Positions 56,151 to 64,000 of a DNA stretch of 64,000 nucleotides are shown here, one piece after another; the first letter of the stretch is position 1; each line of letters begins with the position of its first letter. A program made the translations under genes and the position numbers. This DNA comes from Aristolochia californica (taxonomy: Eukaryota > Streptophyta > Magnoliopsida > Piperales > Aristolochiaceae), in assembly GCA_029961685.1 (NCBI GenBank), contig JARWKL010000006.1, positions 19,469,276 to 19,533,275 on the forward strand, read 5' to 3'. A model generated the notes under the pieces. It saw only the letters and a program-made list of their open reading frames with translations, ran no database searches and was not told where the DNA came from.

Positions 56151-59100
56151 TTCAAATTTTTTTTTTTTCAAGACCAAACTTGTTCTCTCCTATTTTTTCT
56201 CGTAAACAAAAAAAAAAAATAAGATCTCAGCAATACGAAAATTTTAGAGTTCATGTGGGAAAAAAAATTCTGAAAATTATATAATAAATAGAGAATTATT
56301 TCAGGACTAAAAATGAACCCCAAAATCCATGCTTGGGAAATTCCACTAGTAAAACCCCCTAATAATAGCTTGGTGGAAATTTATAGGAAAGGGACTTCTA
56401 ACTGATCCCAACATGCTTTAAGTGTGGTGGATGTGCATGCCACAAGCATGTGCAGGATGCAAGTGACCTAATGATCCAAAAATTAGGGTGAGTAGAAAAA
56501 ATTAAATCCTCACTTGGTTAGATATTTACACACCCACTTTTTGCCTATCCTTAAAAATCAAAGATTCTTTTTGGAATTATCTCTCTCAGCATTTGTGCAT
56601 TTCCATTTGGGATGTTCAAACTTTTTTTTTCAGGTCCAAACTTGTGCTTTCCCATTTTTCCTCGTAAACAAAAAATATATAGGATCGCAACAAAACGAAA
56701 ATTTTAGAGTTCATGTGTGCAAAAAAAATTGAAAACTATAAAATAAATAGAGAATTGTTTCAGGCACTAAAAATGAACCGCAAATTCCATGTTTGGGAAA
56801 TTCCACTAGTACAAGCCCCTAATAATAGCTTGGTGGAATTTTATAGGAAAGGGACTTCTAACAGATCCCAACATGCTTTAAGTGCCGTGGACGTGCATGC
56901 CACAAGCATGTTGAGGATGCAAGTGGCCTAGTGATCCAAAAATTAGGGGGAGTAGAAAAAATTAAATCCTCAAGTGGTTGGATATTTACCAACCCACTTT
57001 TTGCCTATCCTTAAAAATCACAAATACTTTTCGAATTATCTCTCTCAGCATTTGTGCATTTCCATTTGGGATGTTCAAATTTTTTTTTCAGGTCGAAACT
57101 TGTACTCTCCCATTTTTTATCGTAAACAAAAAAGATATAAGATCGCAACAAAACGAAAATTTTAGAGTGGATGTGGGCAACAAAAAATCGAAAACTATAT
57201 AATGAATAGAGAATTATTTCAGGCACTAAAAATGAACCCCAAAATCCATATTTGGGAAATTCCACTCGTACAACACCCTAATAATAGCTTAGTGAATTTT
57301 ATAGGAAAGGGACTTCTAAGTGATCCCAACATGCTTTAAGTGTGGTGGATGTGCATGCCACAACCATGTTGAGGATGCAAGTGGCCTAATGATCCAAAAA
57401 TTAGGGGGAGTAGAAAAAATCAAATTCTCATGTGATTGGATATTTACCATCCCACTTTTTGCCGATCCTTAAAAATCACAGATACTTTTTGGAACTATCT
57501 CTCTCAGCATTTGTGCATTTCCATTTGGTATGTTCAAATTTTTTTTTCCGGTACAAATTTGTACTCCCCATTTTTCCTCGTAAACAAAAAAGATATAAGA
57601 TCGCAACAAAACCAAAATTTTAGAGTTCATGTGTGCAAAAAAATTTGAAAACTATATAACAAATAGAGAATTATTTCAGGCACTAAAAACGAACCCCAAA
57701 ATGCTTGTTTGGGAAATTCCACAAGGACAACCCACTAATAATAGCTTGGTGGAATTTTATAGGAAAGGGACTTCTAACTGATCCCAACATGCTTTAGGTG
57801 TGGTGGATGTGCATGCCACAAGCAAGTTGAGGATGCAAGTGGCCTAATGATCCAACAATTAGGGGGAGTAGAAAAAATTAAATTCTCATGTGGTTGGATA
57901 TTTACCAACCCACTTTTGGCCTATCCTTAAAAATCACAGACACTTTTTGGAATTATCTCTCTAAACATTTGGACAGTTCCATTTGGGACGTTCAAATTTT
58001 TTTTTTTTCAGGTCCAAACACCTATTCTCCCATTTTTCCTCGTAAACAAAAAAGATATCACATCGCGCAACAAAACGAAAATTGTAGAGTTCATGTGTGC
58101 AAAAAAAACATTTTGAAAACTATATAATAAATAGAGAATTATTTTAGGCACTAAAAATGAACCCCAAAATCCATGTTTGGGAAATTCCACTAGTACAACC
58201 CCCTAATAATTTCTTGGTGGAATTTTATAGGAAAGGGACTTCTAAATGATCCCAACATGATTTAAGTGTGTTGGATGTGCATGTCACAAGCATGTTGAGG
58301 ATGCAAGTGGCCTAATGATTCAAAAATTAGGGGGAGTAGAAAAAAATAAATTATCTAGTGGTTGGAGATTTACCAACCCACTATTTGCCTATCCTTAAAA
58401 ATCACAGATACTTTTTGGAATTATCTCTCTCAGCATTTGTGCATTTCCATTTGGGATGTTCAAATTTTTTTTTTTTCAAGACCAAACTTGTTCTCTCCTA
58501 TTTTTTCTCGTAAACAAAAAAAAAATAAGATCTCAGCAATACGAAAATTTTAGAGTTCATGTGGGAAAAAAAATTCTGAAAATTATATAATAAATAGAGA
58601 ATTATTTCAGGCACTAAAAATGAACCCCAAAATCCATGCTTGGGAAATTCCACTAGTAAAACCCCCTAATAATAGCTTGGTGGAAATTTATAGGAAAGGG
58701 ACTTCTAACTGATCCCAACATGCTTTAAGTGTGGTGGATGTGCATGCCACAAGCATGTGCAGGATGCAAGTGACCTAATGATCCAAAAATTAGGGTGAGT
58801 AGAAAAAATTAAATCCTCACTTTGTTAGATATTTACACACCCACTTTTTGCCTATCCTTAAAAATCAAAGATTCTTTTTGGAATTATCTCTCTCAGCATT
58901 TGTGCATTTCCATTTGGGATGTTCAAACTTTTTTTTTTCAGGTCCAAACTTGTGCTTTCCCATTTTTCCTCGTAAACAAAAAATATATAGGATCGCAACA
59001 AAACGAAAATTTTAGAGTTCATGTGTGCAAAAAAAATTGAAAACTATAAAATAAATAGAGAATTGTTTCAGGCACTAAAAATGAACCGCAAATTCCATGT

Positions 59101-62100
59101 TTGGGAAATTCCACTAGTACAAGCCCCTAATAATAGCTTGGTGGAATTTTATAGGAAAGGGACTTCTAACAGATCCCAACATGCTTTAAGTGCCGTGGAC
59201 GTGCATGCCACAAGCATGTTGAGGATGCAAGTGGCCTAGTGATCCAAAAATTAGGGGGAGTAGAAAAAATTAAATCCTCAAGTGGTTGGATATTTACCAA
59301 CCCACTTTTTGCCTATCCTTAAAAATCACAAATACTTTTCGAATTATCTCTCTCAGCATTTGTGCATTTCCATTTGGGATGTTCAAATTTTTTTTTCAGG
59401 TCGAAACTTGTACTCTCCCATTTTTTATCGTAAACAAAAAAGATATATGATCGCAACAAAACGAAAATTTTAGAGTGGATGTGGGCAACAAAAAATCGAA
59501 AACTATATAATGAATAGAGAATTATTTCAGGCACTAAAAATGAACCCCAAAATCCATATTTGGGAAATTCCACTCGTACAACACCCTAATAATAGCTTAG
59601 TGAATTTTATAGGAAAGGGACTTCTAAGTGATCCCAACATGCTTTAAGTGTGGTGGATGTGCATGCCACAACCATGTTGAGGATGCAAGTGGCCTAATGA
59701 TCCAAAAATTAGGGGGAGTAGAAAAAATCAAATTCTCATGTGATTGGATATTTACCATCCCACTTTTTGCCGATCCTTAAAAATCACAGATACTTTTTGG
59801 AACTATCTCTCTCAGCATTTGTGCATTTCCATTTGGTATGTTCAAATTTTTTTTTCCGGTACAAATTTGTACTCCCCATTTTTCCTCGTAAACAAAAAAG
59901 ATATAAGATCGCAACAAAACCAAAATTTTAGAGTTCATGTGTGCAAAAAAATTTGAAAACTATATAACAAATAGAGAATTATTTCAGGCACTAAAAACGA
60001 ACCCCAAAATGCTTGTTTGGGAAATTCCACAAGGACAACCCACTAATAATAGCTTGGTGGAATTTTATAGGAAAGGGACTTCTAACTGATCCCAACATGC
60101 TTTAGGTGTGGTGGATGTGCATGCCACAAGCAAGTTGAGGATGCAAGTGGCCTAATGATCCAACAATTAGGGGGAGTAGAAAAAATTAAATTCTCATGTG
60201 GTTGGATATTTACCAACCCACTTTTGGCCTATCCTTAAAAATCACAGACACTTTTTGGAATTATCTCTCTAAACATTTGGACAGTTCCATTTGGGACGTT
60301 CAAATTTTTTTTTTTTCAGGTCCAAACACCTATTCTCCCATTTTTCCTCGTAAACAAAAAAGATATCACATCGCGCAACAAAACGAAAATTGTAGAGTTC
60401 ATGTGTGCAAAAAAAACATTTTGAAAACTATATAATAAATAGAGAATTATTTTAGGCACTAAAAATGAACCCCAAAATCCATGTTTGGGAAATTCCACTA
60501 GTACAACCCCCTAATAATTTCTTGGTGGAATTTTATAGGAAAGGGACTTCTAAATGATCCCAACATGATTTAAGTGTGTTGGATGTGCATGTCACAAGCA
60601 TGTTGAGGAAGCAAGTGGCCTAATGATTCAAAAATTAGGGGGAGTAGAAAAAAATAAATTATCTAGTGGTTGGAGATTTACCAACCCACTATTTGCCTAT
60701 CCTTAAAAATCACAGATACTTTTTGGAATTATCTCTCTCAGCATTTGTGCATTTCCATTTGGGATGTTCAAATTTTTTTTTTCAAGACCAAACTTGTTCT
60801 CTCCTATTTTTTCTCGTAAACAAAAAAAAAAATAAGATCTCAGCAATACGAAAATTTTAGAGTTCATGTGGGAAAAAAAATTCTGAAAATTATATAATAA
60901 ATAGAGAATTATTTCAGGCACTAAAAATGAACCCCAAAATCCATGCTTGGGAAATTCCACTAGTAAAACCCCCTAATAATAGCTTGGTGGAAATTTATAG
61001 GAAAGGGACTTCTAACTGATCCCAACATGCTTTAAGTGTGGTGGATGTGCATGCCACAAGCATGTGCAGGATGCAAGTGACCTAATGATCCAAAAATTAG
61101 GGTGAGTAGAAAAAATTAAATCCTCACTTGGTTAGATATTTACACACCCACTTTTTGCCTATCCTTAAAAATCAAAGATTCTTTTTGGAATTATCTCTCT
61201 CAGCATTTGTGCATTTCCATTTGGGATGTTCAAACTTTTTTTTTCAGGTCCAAACTTGTGCTTTCCCATTTTTCCTCGTAAACAAAAAATATATAGGATC
61301 GCAACAAAACGAAAATTTTAGAGTTCATGTGTGCAAAAAAAATTGAAAACTATAAAATAAATAGAGAATTGTTTCAGGCACTAAAAATGAACCGCAAATT
61401 CCATGTTTGGGAAATTCCACTAGTACAAGCCCCTAATAATAGCTTGGTGGAATTTTATAGGAAAGGGACTTCTAACAGATCCCAACATGCTTTAAGTGCC
61501 GTGGACGTGCATGCCACAAGCATGTTGAGGATGCAAGTGGCCTAGTGATCCAAAAATTAGGGGGAGTAGAAAAAATTAAATCCTCAAGTGGTTGGATATT
61601 TACCAACCCACTTTTTTCCTATCCTTAAAAATCACAAATACTTTTCGAATTATCTCTCTCAGCATTTGTGCATTTCCATTTGGGATGTTCAAATTTTTTT
61701 TTCAGGTCGAAACTTGTACTCTCCCATTTTTTATCGTAAACAAAAAAGATATAAGATCGCAACAAAACGAAAATTTTAGAGTGGATGTGGGCAACAAAAA
61801 ATCGAAAACTATATAATGAATAGAGAATTATTTCAGGCACTAAAAATGAACCCCAAAATCCATATTTGGGAAATTCCACTCGTACAACACCCTAATAATA
61901 GCTTAGTGAATTTTATAGGAAAGGGACTTCTAAGTGATCCCAACATGCTTTAAGTGTGGTGGATGTGCATGCCACAACCATGTTGAGGATGCAAGTGGCC
62001 TAATGATCCAAAAATTAGGGGGAGTAGAAAAAATCAAATTCTCATGTGATTGGATATTTACCATCCCACTTTTTGCCGATCCTTAAAAATCACAGATACT

Positions 62101-63075
62101 TTTTGGAACTATCTCTCTCAGCATTTGTGCATTTCCATTTGGTATGTTCAAATTTTTTTTTCCGGTACAAATTTGTACTCCCCATTTTTCCTCGTAAACA
62201 AAAAAGATATAAGATCGCAACAAAACCAAAATTTTAGAGTTCATGTGTGCAAAAAAATTTGAAAACTATATAACAAATAGAGAATTATTTCAGGCACTAA
62301 AAACGAACCCCAAAATGCTTGTTTGGGAAATTCCACAAGGACAACCCACTAATAATAGCTTGGTGGAATTTTATAGGAAAGGGACTTCTAACTGATCCCA
62401 ACATGCTTTAGGTGTGGTGGATGTGCATGCCACAAGCAAGTTGAGGATGCAAGTGGCCTAATGATCCAACAATTAGGGGGAGTAGAAAAAATTAAATTCT
62501 CATGTGGTTGGATATTTACCAACCCACTTTTGGCCTATCCTTAAAAATCACAGACACTTTTTGGAATTATCTCTCTAAACATTTGGACAGTTCCATTTGG
62601 GACGTTCAAATTTTTTTTTTTTCAGGTCCAAACACCTATTCTCCCATTTTTCCTCGTAAACAAAAAAGATATCACATCGCGCAACAAAACAAAAATTGTA
62701 GAGTACATGTGTGCAAAAAAAACATTTTGAAAACTATATAATAAATAGAGAATTATTTTAGGCACTAAAAATGAACCCCAAAATCCATGTTTGGGAAATT
62801 CCACTAGTACAACCCCCTAATAATTTCTTGGTGGAATTTTATAGGAAAGGGACTTCTAAATGATCCCAACATGATTTAAGTGTGTTGGATGTGCATGTCA
62901 CAAGCATGTTGAGGATGCAAGTGGCCTAATGATTCAAAAATTAGGGGGAGTAGAAAAAAATAAATTATCTAGTGGTTGGAGATTTACCAACCCACTATTT
63001 GCCTATCCTTAAAAATCACAGATACTTTTTGGAATTATCTCTCTCAGCATTTGTGCATTTCCATTTGGGATGTTC
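56150..63075 (+). repeat. Pentameric higher-order repeat (~2307 bp, 3 copies)
   Basis: Five-monomer blocks at about 56150-58457, 58458-60763 and 60764-63075. Equivalent sites are spaced 2308 and 2306 bp apart throughout, for example 56974/59282/61588 and 57888/60196/62502. Private variants repeat in the same order: TTTCAAGACCAAACTTG, then CCTCACTTGGTTAG, TTAAGTGCCGTGGACG, GAGTGGATGTGGGCAAC, CATGTGATTGG and TCGCGCAACAAAAC. The copies differ by only a few substitutions and homopolymer lengths, so this is the most recently amplified part of the window. Confidence 0.92.
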
Positions 63076-64000
63076 GAATTTTTTTTTTCAGGTCCAAACT
63101 TCTACTCTTCCATTTTTCCTCGTAAACAAAAAAGATATAAGATCGCAACGAAACAAAAATTTTAGAGTTCATGTGTGCAAAAAATTTTTAAAACTATATA
63201 ATAAATAGAGAATTATTTCAAGCACCAAAAATGAACCCCAAAATCCATTATTGGGAAATTCCACTAGTACAACCCCCTAATAATTGCTTGGTGGAATTTT
63301 ATAGGAAAGGGACTTCTAAATGATCCCAACATGATTTAAGTGTGTTGGATGTGCATGTCACAAGCATGTTGAGGATGCAAGTGGCCTAATGATCCAAAAA
63401 TTAGGGGGAGTAGAAAAAATTAAATCCTCAAGTGGTTGGATATTTACCAACCCACTTTTTGCCTATCCTTAAAAATCACTGATACTTTTTGGAATTATCT
63501 ATCTCAGCATTTGTGCATTTCCATTTGGGAAGTTCAAATTTTTTTTTTTCAGGTCCAAACTTGTTCTCTGCCATTTTTCCTCCTAAACAAAAAAGATATA
63601 AGATCTAAACAAAACGAAAATTTTAGAGTTCATGTGTGCCAAAAAAATTTGAAAACTACATAATAAATAGAGAATTAATTCAGGCACTAAAAATGAACCC
63701 CAAAATCCATGTTTTGGAAATTCCACTAGTACGACCCCCTAATAGTAGCTTGTTGGAATTTTATAGGAAAGGGACTTCTAACTGATCCCAACATGCTTTA
63801 AGTGTGGTGGATGTGCATGCCACAAGCATGTTGAGGATGCAAGTGGCCTAATGATCCAAAAATCAGGGGGAGTAGAAAAAATTAAAACCTCAAGTTGTTG
63901 GATATTTACGAACCCACTTTTTCCCTATCCTTAAAAATCACAGATACTTTTTGGAATGATCTCTCTCAGCATCTGTGCATTTCCATTTGGGATGTTCAAT

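Larger units (their letters stand above)
27213..64000 (+). repeat. Right arm of ~461-bp satellite array
   Basis: Same satellite, same orientation as the left arm, resuming in mid-monomer at CCTTAAAAAACAAAG exactly where the left arm stopped. About 80 monomers run to the end of the window with no other sequence type. Compared with the left arm, multi-monomer blocks are more often repeated nearly exactly (separate entries). Open frames up to 148 codons occur where several monomers lack a stop by chance. They have no domain and shift frame from monomer to monomer, so no genes are called. Confidence 0.97.

Noticed and set aside
1..64000. CRISPR-like or bacterial repeat system
   Set aside because: The repeats are contiguous 461-bp monomers without spacers, and the inserted genes are plant-virus genes.

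Overview
The window is plant nuclear heterochromatin. It is one very long, head-to-tail satellite array, AT-rich, with a monomer of about 461 bp and every monomer in the same orientation. A single insertion of about 6.9 kb interrupts it: a degenerate endogenous pararetrovirus (EPRV, family Caulimoviridae). Tandem satellite plus integrated caulimovirid points to an angiosperm pericentromeric or other satellite-rich region. I do not recognise the species.

Layout: (1) 1-20305, left satellite arm, roughly 44 monomers, mostly diverged from one another, with one clear dimeric duplication (4143-5961) and a G25 homopolymer (6885-6909). (2) 20306-27212, EPRV, all genes on the minus strand. Read in its own direction it has: a leader of about 600 nt (27212 to 26613), a tRNA-Met(i) primer-binding site (26612-26601), an unidentified 226-aa ORF, a 318-aa 30K-type movement protein, a coiled-coil ORF with one internal TAG, two 71-75-aa ORFs that are paralogues of each other, a 583-aa coat protein with a CCHC zinc knuckle, a 164-bp gap, a 281-aa plus 185-aa in-frame ORF pair at the transactivator (ORF VI) position, and a 35S-like promoter region with repeated TGACGTG elements and a TATA box. 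The whole polymerase ORF (protease, reverse transcriptase, RNase H) is absent. (3) 27213-64000, right satellite arm, roughly 80 monomers, increasingly organised into higher-order repeats: a 920-bp dimer (about 37.3-39.7 kb), a 1381-bp trimer (about 53.1-55.7 kb) and a 2307-bp pentamer present three times (56.15-63.08 kb).

How the viral genes fit together: ORFs overlap or abut (ATGA overlap, TAA-ATG, 11- and 16-nt overlaps), as expected for a polycistronic pregenomic RNA translated with transactivator-assisted reinitiation. The order MP, three small ORFs, CP, [Pol missing], TAV-position ORF resembles the soymovirus/caulimovirus type of layout rather than badnaviruses. This rests on gene order and motifs only, not on a search.

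Most notable points: the EPRV lacks Pol although nearly all its other ORFs are open; its linear ends lie at the predicted transcription start site; two tandem small ORFs arose by duplication; a paralogous satellite monomer at 17041-17100 preserves the empty insertion site; and the right arm shows recent, chimeric higher-order repeat amplification. The many 60-150-codon open frames inside the satellite are by-products of the repeat and are not annotated as genes.
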